64,000 nucleotides of DNA, from contig NZ_CABVPN010000018.1 in the NCBI RefSeq assembly GCF_902499115.1, forward strand, positions 62,001 through 126,000, read 5' to 3'. The translations under genes and the position numbers were made by a program. Positions 19,523 through 27,602 of this stretch are shown in pieces (positions within the stretch are counted from its first letter, which is position 1; each line of letters starts with the position of its first letter). The notes under the pieces are model-generated. The model had not been told where the DNA came from and searched no databases. It saw only the letters and a list, made by a program, of their open reading frames with translations. The stretch is from Burkholderia diffusa. Its GTDB lineage: Bacteria; Pseudomonadota; Gammaproteobacteria; Burkholderiales; Burkholderiaceae.

Positions 19523-21292
19523 ATGAGTCTCATCGAAGTCAAGGTTCCGGATATCGGCGATTTCAGCGGCGTCGATGTCATCGAAGTCAACGTGAAGCCG
19601 GGCGACGTGATCGAAAAAGAGCAAACGCTCATCACGCTCGAATCGGACAAAGCCTCCATGGAAGTGCCCAGCGACGTCGCCGGCACGGTCAAGGAAGTCA
19701 AGGTCAAGGCCGGCGAGAAAGTCTCGCAAGGCACGGTTATCGCCATCGTCGAAGCAACGGCCGGCGCCGCCGCCCCCGCGAAAGCAGCCGAACCCGCGAA
19801 GGCCGCAGCACCGGCCCCGGCCGCTGCACCCGCAGCCGCTCCTGCACCCGCGCCGCAAGCCGGCAGCTACGCAGGTGCCGCCGACATCGAGTGCGACATG
19901 CTCGTGCTCGGCGCCGGCCCCGGCGGCTACTCGGCCGCGTTCCGCTCAGCCGACCTCGGCATGAAGACGGTGCTGGTCGAACGCTACTCGACGCTCGGCG
20001 GCGTGTGCCTGAACGTCGGTTGCATCCCGTCGAAGGCGCTGCTGCACACGGCACTCGTCATCGACGAAGCCGCGGCGCTGGCGTCGCACGGCATCACGTT
20101 CGGCAAGCCGGAGGTCGATCTCGACAAGCTGCGCGACTTCAAGGGCGGCGTCGTCAAGAAGCTGACGACGGGCCTCGCCGGCATGGCGAAGGCGCGCAAG
20201 GTCGAAGTCGTCACGGGCGTCGGCGCATTCGTCGATCCGTATCACATGGAAGTACAGGGCGAAAACGGCAAGAAGGTCGTCAAGTTCAAGCAGGCGATCA
20301 TCGCCGCCGGCTCGCAGGCAGTGAAGCTGCCGTTCATGCCGGAAGACCCGCGCGTCGTCGATTCGACGGGCGCGCTCGAACTGCGCCAACTGCCCAAGCG
20401 CATGCTCGTGATCGGCGGCGGCATCATCGGCCTCGAAATGGCAACGGTGTACGCGACGCTCGGCGCCGAGATCGATGTGGTCGAAATGATGGACGGCCTG
20501 ATGATGGGCGCGGACCGCGATCTCGTGAAGGTCTGGGAAAAGTACAACGCGAAGCGCTTCGGCAACGTGATGCTGAAGACCAAGACGGTCGGCGCGGAAG
20601 CGAAGGAAGACGGCATCTACGTCAAGTTCGAGGGCGAGAAGGCGCCGGCGGAAGCGCAGCGCTACGACCTCGTGCTCGTCGCGGTGGGCCGCAGCCCGAA
20701 CGGCAAGAAGATCGGTGCCGACAAGGCCGGCGTCGCGGTCACCGACCGCGGCTTCATCGAAGTCGACAAGCAGATGCGCACGAACGTCCCGCACATCTCC
20801 GCGATCGGCGACATCGTCGGTCAGCCGATGCTCGCGCACAAGGCCGTGCATGAAGGCCACGTCGCAGCGGAAGCCGCGCACGGCGAGAAGGCGTACTTCG
20901 ATGCGCTGCAGATCCCGTCGGTGGCGTACACGGATCCGGAGGTGGCCTGGGCCGGCAAGACGGAAGACCAGTGCAAGGCCGAAGGCATCAAGTACGGCAA
21001 GGCCGTGTTCCCGTGGGCCGCATCGGGTCGCGCGATCGCGAACGGCCGCGACGAAGGCTTCACGAAGCTGATCTTCGACGAGGAAACCCATCGCGTGATC
21101 GGCGGCGGCATCGTCGGCCTGAACGCGGGCGACCTGATCAGCGAAGTGTGCCTCGCCGTCGAGATGGGCGCGGACGCGGAAGACATCGGCAAGACGATCC
21201 ATCCGCACCCGACGCTCGGCGAATCGGTCGGCATGGCCGCCGAGCTGTACGAAGGCGTCTGCACGGACCTGCCGCCGCAACGCAAGAAGTAA
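19523..21292 (+). CDS. lpdA: Dihydrolipoamide dehydrogenase (E3) with an N-terminal lipoyl domain
   Basis: Flavoprotein of 589 residues that reoxidises dihydrolipoamide with NAD. An N-terminal lipoyl domain (about residues 2-78, Lys43 in ESDKASMEVPSD) and an Ala/Pro linker precede the E3 body. FAD motif GAGPGGYSAAF; redox disulfide Cys162/Cys167 in GGVCLNVGCIPSK; NAD motif GGGIIGLEMATVYATLG; C-terminal His-Glu base in HPHPTLGES. The extra lipoyl domain marks the PDH-dedicated E3 of many betaproteobacteria and explains its length over the usual 470 or so residues. A GGGGAC ribosome-binding site precedes ATG 19523. The 277-bp gap from aceF is larger than within a tight operon. Confidence 0.97.
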   Translation: MSLIEVKVPDIGDFSGVDVIEVNVKPGDVIEKEQTLITLESDKASMEVPSDVAGTVKEVKVKAGEKVSQGTVIAIVEATAGAAAPAKAAEPAKAAAPAPAAAPAAAPAPAPQAGSYAGAADIECDMLVLGAGPGGYSAAFRSADLGMKTVLVERYSTLGGVCLNVGCIPSKALLHTALVIDEAAALASHGITFGKPEVDLDKLRDFKGGVVKKLTTGLAGMAKARKVEVVTGVGAFVDPYHMEVQGENGKKVVKFKQAIIAAGSQAVKLPFMPEDPRVVDSTGALELRQLPKRMLVIGGGIIGLEMATVYATLGAEIDVVEMMDGLMMGADRDLVKVWEKYNAKRFGNVMLKTKTVGAEAKEDGIYVKFEGEKAPAEAQRYDLVLVAVGRSPNGKKIGADKAGVAVTDRGFIEVDKQMRTNVPHISAIGDIVGQPMLAHKAVHEGHVAAEAAHGEKAYFDALQIPSVAYTDPEVAWAGKTEDQCKAEGIKYGKAVFPWAASGRAIANGRDEGFTKLIFDEETHRVIGGGIVGLNAGDLISEVCLAVEMGADAEDIGKTIHPHPTLGESVGMAAELYEGVCTDLPPQRKK

Positions 21293-21349
21293 CGCGACCG
21301 GCATGGCCGGCCTTGTGTCGGCCTTGTTCCGGCCTTGTTCCGGCCACGA

Positions 21350-21390
21350 AAAACGCCGCCGCCCGTGATATCCGGACGGCGGCGTTTTCT
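21350..21390 (+). terminator. Terminator after lpdA
   Basis: Perfect 12-bp stem AAAACGCCGCCG (21350-21361) / CGGCGGCGTTTT (21377-21388), loop of 15 nt, then CTTTT. It ends the pyruvate dehydrogenase operon. Confidence 0.87.
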
Positions 21391-21467
21391 TTTGCCCGCA
21401 ACCGACGGCAAATGCGCCACCGCAACTGCGACGACCGGATGACCGGATGTTCCGACGCCGGAAACGA

Positions 21468-21494
21468 AAAAAGCCGCGCACTGCGCGGCTTTTT
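21468..21494 (-). terminator. Terminator after phaP
   Basis: Perfect 12-bp stem AAAAAGCCGCGC (21468-21479), loop ACT, GCGCGGCTTTTT (21483-21494), with U-tracts in both directions. It lies 17 bp past the phaP stop and could also back up lpdA termination. Confidence 0.88.
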
Positions 21495-21510
21495 CAGGAG
21501 CAGGGGACGC

Positions 21511-22077
21511 TTACGCGGCCGGCTTGCTCGAACGGCGCGATGCAGCAGCGCTCGCAGCCTTCGTCGCGACAGCGGCAGCCGCGTTGAAGTTCGTTTCGGC
21601 GATCTCGACGGCTTGCTTGGCAGCCTTCTGGACCGTTTCGTACGTCGTGTTCGCTGCGTTCAGTGCCGACTTCAGTGCGGCGACAGCCGTTTCCGAACCG
21701 GCCGGGGCGTTCTTCGCGACGTTGTCGACGAGTGCCTGGACCTTCTTGTTCTGCTCGTCGAATTGCGCTTCGGCAACCTTCGCGAACTCGGCTTGCGTCG
21801 ACGAGGCGATTTCATACAGGTGACGGCTGTACGAGAGCACCTTTTCCGCGACCGGCTGCGACAGGCTCGCTTGCAGCGCGATCAGTTCCTGCGCGTCCTT
21901 CACCGACAGCAGGCGCTGCGCGTTTTCCTGGCTTTCCGCCAGCGACGACTTCACGACCTGCAGGTTGAGTTCGATCAGCTTTTCGACGCCTTCGAACGCC
22001 TTGGTCGTCAGACCGAACAGGCTTTCGAGGTTGGCTTTCTGTGCGGCGGCGATTTGCTCGGGGGTCAGCAAGGACAT
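21511..22077 (-). CDS. phaP: Phasin family protein (PHA granule-associated)
   Basis: A 188-residue phasin that coats polyhydroxyalkanoate granules. It starts MSLLTPEQIAAAQKANLESLFGL, the family signature, and is almost entirely amphipathic helix. The tail is rich in Ala, Lys and Ser (AAASRRSSKPAA). Start at 22077 has ribosome-binding site GGAGC; the open frame further upstream runs through the promoter and is rejected. A strong promoter with two PhaR-like operators lies upstream, suggesting repression until PHA accumulates. It is monocistronic and separated from lpdA by back-to-back terminators. Confidence 0.93.
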   Translation of the reverse strand: MSLLTPEQIAAAQKANLESLFGLTTKAFEGVEKLIELNLQVVKSSLAESQENAQRLLSVKDAQELIALQASLSQPVAEKVLSYSRHLYEIASSTQAEFAKVAEAQFDEQNKKVQALVDNVAKNAPAGSETAVAALKSALNAANTTYETVQKAAKQAVEIAETNFNAAAAVATKAASAAASRRSSKPAA

Positions 22078-22154
22078 GTCAAGCTCCTGAAAAGCGATCG
22101 CGTCGATCGCAGGGGTAAGGGGCACTACGCTGGGGAACCTCGGAGCCGCGTGCT

Positions 22155-22170
22155 TTGTGCAACGCAGCAA
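22155..22170 (-). promoter_or_regulatory. Candidate PhaR operator 1, at the phaP transcription start
   Basis: TTGTGC-AAC-GCAGCAA, an imperfect dyad of the TGC-N3-GCA type known for PhaR repressors of phasin genes. It lies immediately downstream of the predicted phaP start (about 22172), where a bound repressor would block transcription. Confidence 0.55.
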
Positions 22171-22178
22171 TGAGTCGT

Positions 22179-22206
22179 ATTTTAGGGCAGAGAAAACGCT
22201 TGTCAA
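22179..22206 (-). promoter_or_regulatory. phaP promoter
   Basis: On the minus strand, a perfect TTGACA (22201-22206), a 16-bp spacer and TAAAAT (22179-22184). The predicted start is about 22172, giving a leader of roughly 95 nt. Confidence 0.8.
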
Positions 22207-22213
22207 GTATTTT

Positions 22214-22228
22214 TTGTGCGTTGCACAA
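22214..22228 (-). promoter_or_regulatory. Candidate PhaR operator 2, upstream of the phaP -35 box
   Basis: Perfect dyad TTGTGC-GTT-GCACAA, the same half-site as operator 1 (TTGTGC), whose left edge lies 59 bp away. It sits 8 bp upstream of the -35 box on the minus strand. Confidence 0.6.
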
Positions 22229-22731
22229 TTGCGACAAATTATCGATAAAACAACGAGTTATCATGACGATTCGGAATCGGTTTCAGGCGTGTTCCCACAT
22301 GGTGCGCACCTGGCTGGGGAAGGCGCGGCGCACAATGATCATGCACAGGTAAACCTGACAGGCATGTGGAACGTTATGCTTCTGCTCCTGTCGAAAAGCG
22401 CGCCGTTTCAATGCGCGTGCCGTGGCGACGTGCCGCCGCCGCGGTCGACACCGGTGCCGCTGGCACACCGAGCGCCGGATACGTACTTTCCCCGCTTTAT
22501 TTCGTCGCCAAAGTGACGTTATCTCAATTAACCGCGTGGTAATCGGGAGACGGGTGCTGTCGGGCAGCGCATCTCATCAATTTTTTCGATGGGAGCGGGA
22601 GGGTTGATCGACTCGTCGTTGGTCAACTCTTACATTCCGGTTTAACGACGATCGGTAAGTGCCTAATATTGCTCTTTTTTTCAGCTTTAACTACACTTGC
22701 GGAAACTCCCGCCCGCTTTGTCCAGACCCCA
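22229..22731. other. Gene-free region between phaP and pbpG
   Basis: About 500 bp with no convincing protein gene on either strand, lower in GC than the surrounding genes. It holds a TTATCGATAA palindrome (22238-22247) and an inverted repeat CAGGT-AA-ACCTG (22346-22357), and its last 60 bp are AT-rich (near 22665-22690), where the pbpG promoter should be. A non-coding RNA is possible, but no terminator-like hairpin with a T run supports one. Confidence 0.5.
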
Positions 22732-23880
22732 ATGAAAGCCGAATCGTTTTCACCGCGCAGATTGTTGCAGAGCATGACGCTCGGCACGGCTGTGTCGGTC
22801 GCCGTCGCCTTGCTGGCGACCGCTGCGTCCGTCGCACCCGCTGACGCCTTTGCCGCCACTGCGAAGACCCATCAGGCCGCCAAGAAAGCCGCTTCCACTT
22901 CCTCGGCGAAGAAGAAGACGGTGAAGGCCGCCTCCGCGAAATCCGCCAACGTCGCGGCCGATGCGCCGAAGGCCACGCGCAAGCGCGCGACGCTCGCGTC
23001 GAACGTACACGGCCACCGTGGTGCGGTGCGCAAGGTCGCGTTCCAGCCGCGTCGCCCCACGGTCGGCCAGGCATTTGGCCTGCACGACACTCCGGACGCG
23101 CTCGCGCTGCGCTCGAGCGTCGCGTACGTCGTCGACCAGAACACCGGCGAGCCGCTGTTCGACAAGAATTCGCACGCCGTCGTGCCGATCGCGTCGATCT
23201 CGAAGCTGATGACGGCGATGGTCGTGCTCGACTCGAAGTCGCCGATGACCGACCAGATCGAAGTCACCGACGAAGACCGCGACTACGAGAAAGGTACGGG
23301 CTCGCGCCTGTCGGTCGGCTCGGTCCTGTCGCGCGAGGACATGCTGCACATCGCGCTGATGGCGTCGGAAAACCGTGCCGCTGCCGCGCTGTCGCGCTAC
23401 TACCCGGGCGGCCGTCCGGCGTTCATCGCCGCGATGAACGCGAAGGCGAAGTCGCTCGGCATGAACGACACGCACTTCGAGAATTCGACGGGCCTGTCGA
23501 GCTCGAACGTGTCGAGCGCGCGCGACCTCGTGAAGATGGTCAATGCGGCGTACCAGTACCCGATGATTCGCCAGTTCTCGACCGACCGCACGTACGAAGT
23601 CAATACGGGCAAGCGCAACCTGATCTACAACAGCACGAACGCGCTGATCCGCGGCAACGGCTCGTGGGACATCGGCCTGCAGAAGACGGGCTTCATCAAC
23701 GAGGCCGGCGAATGTCTCGTGATGCAGGCGACTATCCACGGCCGGCCGATGGTGATGGTGTTGCTGGATTCGTTCGGCAAGTACTCGCGCTTCGCCGACG
23801 CGGCGCGCCTGCGCAACTGGCTCGACGCCGGCGGCGGCGAGCGCCTGACGGCGGCCAACACGGCGAACGGCGGTACCTGA
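22732..23880 (+). CDS. pbpG: D-alanyl-D-alanine endopeptidase (PBP7-type, S11 family)
   Basis: Periplasmic penicillin-binding protein of 382 residues that cleaves D-Ala-containing cross-links in peptidoglycan. N-terminal signal sequence at about residues 1-42 (SMTLGTAVSVAVALLATAAS core), then a basic Lys/Ala-rich stretch of about 60 residues that could bind wall or DNA. Catalytic motifs: SISK (SxxK) in PIASISKLMTAMV, SEN (SxN), and KTG in LQKTGFINEAG. The start is ATG 22732; an upstream ATG at 22669 would add 21 residues before the signal sequence and is less likely. The ribosome-binding site is poor for either. Confidence 0.9.
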   Translation: MKAESFSPRRLLQSMTLGTAVSVAVALLATAASVAPADAFAATAKTHQAAKKAASTSSAKKKTVKAASAKSANVAADAPKATRKRATLASNVHGHRGAVRKVAFQPRRPTVGQAFGLHDTPDALALRSSVAYVVDQNTGEPLFDKNSHAVVPIASISKLMTAMVVLDSKSPMTDQIEVTDEDRDYEKGTGSRLSVGSVLSREDMLHIALMASENRAAAALSRYYPGGRPAFIAAMNAKAKSLGMNDTHFENSTGLSSSNVSSARDLVKMVNAAYQYPMIRQFSTDRTYEVNTGKRNLIYNSTNALIRGNGSWDIGLQKTGFINEAGECLVMQATIHGRPMVMVLLDSFGKYSRFADAARLRNWLDAGGGERLTAANTANGGT

Positions 23881-23920
23881 TCGCGCCAAGGCGGTTCGCC
23901 GCCGTGCCGTCGCCGCAAAC

Positions 23921-23950
23921 AAAAAGCCCCGCAATCGCGGGGCTTTTTTT
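23921..23950. terminator. Bidirectional terminator between pbpG and the iclR-family gene
   Basis: Perfect 12-bp stem AAAAAGCCCCGC (23921-23932), loop AATC, GCGGGGCTTTTT (23937-23948), with A and T tracts on both sides. It serves the two convergent genes. Confidence 0.9.
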
Positions 23951-23981
23951 CGTCCGGCCGCTTAACGGCGGGCGGTGCGAG

Positions 23982-24791
23982 TCATGCGTGCCGTTGCAGC
24001 CCTTCGGCGTCCTTCGTGGGCTCCGGCCGGTAGCCGAGCGATTCCGAAATGGTGAGGGCGGTGCGGCTCAACTGGCCGAGCCACGCGTCCTGCAGGCGAT
24101 CGGCCGGTGCCGACAGCGACAGGCCCGCGACGAGCTTGCCCGAGTCGTCGTAGATGCCGGCCGCGATACAGCGCACGCCCAGCTCCAGTTCCTCGTTGTC
24201 GCGCGCGCACGATTGCTGGCGCACGAGCGTCAGTTCGCGCTCGAGCTTCGCGATGTCGGTAATGCTGTTCTGCGTATGGCCGGACAGCCCGGTGCGCGTC
24301 GCGTAGGCGCGCACGCGCGACGTTTCGTCGACCGCGAGAAACAGCTTGCCGACCGATGTCAGGTGCAGCGGCGCGCGGCCGCCGATCGCGCGGACGACCT
24401 GCATCCCCGAGCGCTCCGAATACGCGCGCTCGATATAGACGATTTCGTCGCCCTGGCGTACCGACAGGTTCACGGTCTGGCCGGTCAGGCGATGCAGTTC
24501 GCGCATCGGCATCAGCGCGGCGTCGCGTACCGACAGGCGCGCCTTCACGAGGTTGCCGAGCTCGAGCAGCCTCATGCCGAGCCGGTAGGTGCCGGGGTCG
24601 GAGCGGTCGACCAGGCGGCAGGTCACCATGTCGTTGAGGATACGGTGCGCGGTCGACGGATGAAGTTCGGTGCGCTGCGCAAGCTCCTTCAGGCTGACGG
24701 GGTCGCTGTGCGCGGCGAGCGCGTCCAGCAGCCGCATCATGCGTTCGATCACCTGGATCGACGTTTTGGAATCCGGGGTGGGTTGGCTCAT
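23982..24791 (-). CDS. IclR family transcriptional regulator
   Basis: A 269-residue regulator. N-terminal winged HTH at about residues 12-75 (IQVIERMMRLLDALAAHSD, LKELAQRTELHPSTAHRILNDM) and a C-terminal effector-binding IclR domain (about 85-255). Effector and targets are not readable from sequence. It is divergent from lutA-lutB across 185 bp, so lactate-utilisation genes are a plausible target. The ATG at 24791 has a run of ten C residues 3 nt upstream instead of a Shine-Dalgarno sequence. Confidence 0.88.
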   Translation of the reverse strand: MSQPTPDSKTSIQVIERMMRLLDALAAHSDPVSLKELAQRTELHPSTAHRILNDMVTCRLVDRSDPGTYRLGMRLLELGNLVKARLSVRDAALMPMRELHRLTGQTVNLSVRQGDEIVYIERAYSERSGMQVVRAIGGRAPLHLTSVGKLFLAVDETSRVRAYATRTGLSGHTQNSITDIAKLERELTLVRQQSCARDNEELELGVRCIAAGIYDDSGKLVAGLSLSAPADRLQDAWLGQLSRTALTISESLGYRPEPTKDAEGLQRHA

Positions 24792-24794
24792 GTC

Positions 24795-24804
24795 GGGGGG
24801 GGGG
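24795..24804 (-). repeat. C10 homopolymer directly upstream of the iclR-family start codon
   Basis: Ten consecutive G on the plus strand (C10 on the coding strand) occupy the ribosome-binding position, 3 nt before ATG 24791. Homopolymers of this length slip during replication. Confidence 0.85.
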
Positions 24805-24976
24805 AATCGGTTGACGCATCAAGCGGTGTTGCGTCGATTGTATCTCGTATCGTGAAAAAAGCGAACGCCGTTCGAGGAAGTCCTCGTTTCCGGCCGTGCG
24901 CGCTTGCTTACGCGCCGGCGTTGGTCTCGCCGGCCAAACGGCGGATAATGAGAGCCGTTTTCTCGAAGGAGCGCAT

Positions 24977-25699
24977 ATGCGAGTCGGTTTGTTCGTGACC
25001 TGCCTGGTCGACCTGATGCGCCCGGAAATCGGTTTTTCCGCGCTGAAACTGATTCGCGAAGCCGGCTACGAGGTATTCGTGCCGCCCGCGCAAACCTGCT
25101 GTGGCCAGCCGGCCTACAACTCGGGCGATCGCGCGCTCGCACGCGATCTCGCCGAAAAGACGCTGCGCGAGTTCGAGCAGTTCGACTACGTCGTCGCGCC
25201 GTCGGGCTCGTGCGGCGGCATGATCCGCACGCACTACGGCGACCTGTTCCGCGACGACCCCGAACTGATGGGGCGCTATGCGCGATTTCAGCAGAAAGTC
25301 TATGAACTGACCGATTTCCTCGCGAACGTCGCGAAGGTGACGCTCGCGCCCGGCGAATTCACGGGGCCGGTCACCTATCACGACTCGTGCTCGGGCCTGC
25401 GCGAGCTCGGCGTGAAGGCGCAGCCGCGCGCGCTGCTCGCGCAGCGCGGCGTGGCCGTCACCGAGATGAAGGATTGCGAGCACTGCTGCGGCTTCGGCGG
25501 CACGTTCGCGGTCAAGTACGGCGACATTTCGGCGGCCATCGCGGACGAGAAATGCGCGAATGTCCGCGCATCCGGCGCGGGCGCCGTCGTGCTCGGCGAT
25601 CTCGGCTGCATGCTGAACATCGAAGGGCGGTTGCGCCGCACGGGCGACCGCGACACGCGCGTGCTGCACGTCGCGCAGGTGCTGGCGGGCGACGTCTGA
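24977..25699 (+). CDS. lutA: L-lactate utilisation protein LutA (LldE), (Fe-S)-binding
   Basis: A 240-residue subunit of the LutABC-type NAD-independent L-lactate oxidation complex. Two CCG-type cysteine-rich motifs: PPAQTCCGQPAYNSGD near residue 40 and CEHCCGFGGTF near 170, with TYHDSCSGLRELG between them. Start ATG 24977 (MRVGLFVTCLVDLM) has an AAGGAG site. lutB follows after 34 bp. The usual third gene, lutC, does not follow. Confidence 0.93.
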   Translation: MRVGLFVTCLVDLMRPEIGFSALKLIREAGYEVFVPPAQTCCGQPAYNSGDRALARDLAEKTLREFEQFDYVVAPSGSCGGMIRTHYGDLFRDDPELMGRYARFQQKVYELTDFLANVAKVTLAPGEFTGPVTYHDSCSGLRELGVKAQPRALLAQRGVAVTEMKDCEHCCGFGGTFAVKYGDISAAIADEKCANVRASGAGAVVLGDLGCMLNIEGRLRRTGDRDTRVLHVAQVLAGDV

Positions 25700-25733
25700 C
25701 GCCCGGTTCCGCTCACTTTTCCCCGATACCGCG

Positions 25734-27146
25734 ATGCAAGTCCAATCGATGCATTTCAAGGCCCGTGCCGGCCAGAAGCTGGCCGACCAGCGCCTGCAGC
25801 AGAACCTGAAGAAGCTGTCGACGAAGTTCGTGTCCGCACGCGCCGACGCGATGACCGAGATCGACTTCCAGGCGACGCGCGCCGCGCTGAAGGCGCGCCG
25901 CAACCGTGCACTGGAGAATCTCGACGTGTGGCTCGAGGCGTTCGAACGCGAGGCGACGCGGCGCGGCACGACGGTGCTGTTCGCGGAAACAACCGCCGAC
26001 GCCGCGCGGCTCGTCGCCGACATCGCGCGACGCCACGACGTGAAGAAGGTCATCAAGACGAAGTCGATGGTGTCCGAGGAAATGCGCCTGAACGCGGTGC
26101 TCGCCGAGATGGGTGTGCAGTCGATCGAGACGGACCTGGGCGAATACATCCTGCAGATCAACGACAACGAGCCGCCGAGCCACATCATCGCGCCCGTCGT
26201 GCACAAGGACAAGGACGAGATCGCGGACCTGTTCGCGCGCACGCACCACCGCGAGCGGCTGACCGAGATCCCCGACATGACGCGCGAGGCGCGTGAGGTG
26301 CTGCGCCCGCATTTCCTGTCGGCCGACATGGGGGTGACGGGCGGCAACTTCGTGATCGCCGAGACGGGGTCGGTCGCGGTCGTCACGAACGAAGGCAACG
26401 AAGGGATGTGCACGGTGATGCCGCGCGTGCATGTCGCGGTGACGGGCATCGAGAAGGTGCTGCCGACGCTCGAGGATCTCGCGACCGCGATGCGTCTGCT
26501 GCCGCGCTCGGCGACCGGGCAGAAGACCTCGAACTACTTCTCGCTGCTCACCGGGCCGCGCGGCCCCGGCGATGAGGACGGCCCGGAGCACAACTACGTG
26601 GTGCTCGTCGACGGGGGTCGGACGGGACTGATCGGCGGCGAATTCCAGGAGATGCTGCGTTGCATTCGCTGCGGCGCATGCATGAACCACTGCCCGGTAT
26701 ATCAGAAGGTCGGCGGGCACGCGTACGGATGGGTCTATCCGGGCCCGATGGGCTCGGTGCTGACACCGAGCTACGTGGGGATCGACCGAGCGCTCGACTT
26801 GCCGCAGGCCGCGACCCTGTGCGGCGAATGCGACAGCGTGTGCCCGGCCGGGATCCCGTTGTCGCACTTGCTGCGTACGCTGCGCGAGAAACAGGTCGAG
26901 CGGCATCTGCGGCCGTGGCGCGAGCGCGCCGCGCTCGCCGCGTGGGGCTTCGTCGCGCGCCGGCCGATGCTGTATGCGCTGACGACCAAGCTCGCGGTGC
27001 GCATCCTCGAGCGGCTGGGCGGCAATGGCGGCACGCTGCGGCGCCTGCCAATGATGGGCGGCTGGATGGATACGCGCGACATGCCGACGCCGACCGGGCG
27101 CACGTTCCGCGAGCTGTACGCGGCATCCCAAAGCCACCTCGGCTGA
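25734..27146 (+). CDS. lutB: L-lactate utilisation iron-sulfur protein LutB (LldF)
   Basis: A 470-residue iron-sulfur subunit of lactate oxidation. The N-terminal LUD-type domain (about residues 50-290) precedes two 4Fe-4S motifs: CIRCGACMNHCPVY near 310 and CGECDSVCPAGIP near 365. Start ATG 25734 (MQVQSMHF) is likely; ATG 25749 (MHFKARAG) also fits and neither has a good ribosome-binding site. It is transcribed with lutA. The next genes downstream are unrelated, so the LutC partner must be encoded elsewhere or be dispensable. Confidence 0.93.
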   Translation: MQVQSMHFKARAGQKLADQRLQQNLKKLSTKFVSARADAMTEIDFQATRAALKARRNRALENLDVWLEAFEREATRRGTTVLFAETTADAARLVADIARRHDVKKVIKTKSMVSEEMRLNAVLAEMGVQSIETDLGEYILQINDNEPPSHIIAPVVHKDKDEIADLFARTHHRERLTEIPDMTREAREVLRPHFLSADMGVTGGNFVIAETGSVAVVTNEGNEGMCTVMPRVHVAVTGIEKVLPTLEDLATAMRLLPRSATGQKTSNYFSLLTGPRGPGDEDGPEHNYVVLVDGGRTGLIGGEFQEMLRCIRCGACMNHCPVYQKVGGHAYGWVYPGPMGSVLTPSYVGIDRALDLPQAATLCGECDSVCPAGIPLSHLLRTLREKQVERHLRPWRERAALAAWGFVARRPMLYALTTKLAVRILERLGGNGGTLRRLPMMGGWMDTRDMPTPTGRTFRELYAASQSHLG

Positions 27147-27273
27147 CCACTGTTCATCGAGCGACAACAGTGCGTTCGCTATTCATGTATTTATCTCGAT
27201 AGGTGCGGTCTATAGAATCCTGCCTGTAGTCCCCGGAATCGGGTTTCGGGGCATGAGGTCAAGGAGCCGCATC

Positions 27274-27501
27274 ATGAGAAAGACAATATCGATGTACTGG
27301 CCGCTGGCAATCGTCGTCCCGCTCGCCGCGGTCGCTTATTTGCACGCGATGGCCGACGCGCCGTCGCGTGGCCCGATCGCCGTTCATCAGGCATCGGCCG
27401 AACTCGCGCGCGCGGTGTCGTTCGGGCTGGTCGGCGACGCGGCGAAGCCGTTGCCGGCCGTATCCGGCGACGTCGCGCTCGCCGCACCCAAGGCGCTGTA
27501 A
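27274..27501 (+). CDS. Small predicted membrane or exported protein, unknown function
   Basis: 75 residues beginning MRKTISMYWPLAIVVPLAAV: a basic N terminus and one hydrophobic segment (about residues 8-25), then a polar, Ala-rich tail of about 50 residues without cysteines. It could be a single-pass anchor with periplasmic tail or a cleaved signal peptide; no family recognised. Support for a real gene: AAGGAG ribosome-binding site 10 bp before ATG 27274, a possible -10 (TATAGA) near 27210, and GC-biased codon use like its neighbours. Confidence 0.6.
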   Translation: MRKTISMYWPLAIVVPLAAVAYLHAMADAPSRGPIAVHQASAELARAVSFGLVGDAAKPLPAVSGDVALAAPKAL

Positions 27502-27602
27502 GTCACGCCGCCGTCGCTTTGCGCGGCGGCGCGATTCCGGGCGCCTTTGTATAATGGCGCGTTCTTCTTCCACGCGGTTCACCGCGGCTTTTCGAGAGTG
27601 CG

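Noticed and set aside
22157..22516. A 119-codon plus-strand frame in the phaP-pbpG gap
   Set aside because: It runs through the phaP promoter and operators, has no ribosome-binding site, and shows no protein-like composition.
24828..24865. A possible terminator or promoter in the iclR-lutA gap
   Set aside because: No stem with T run and no well-spaced -35/-10 pair; nothing beyond an AT-rich patch could be supported.
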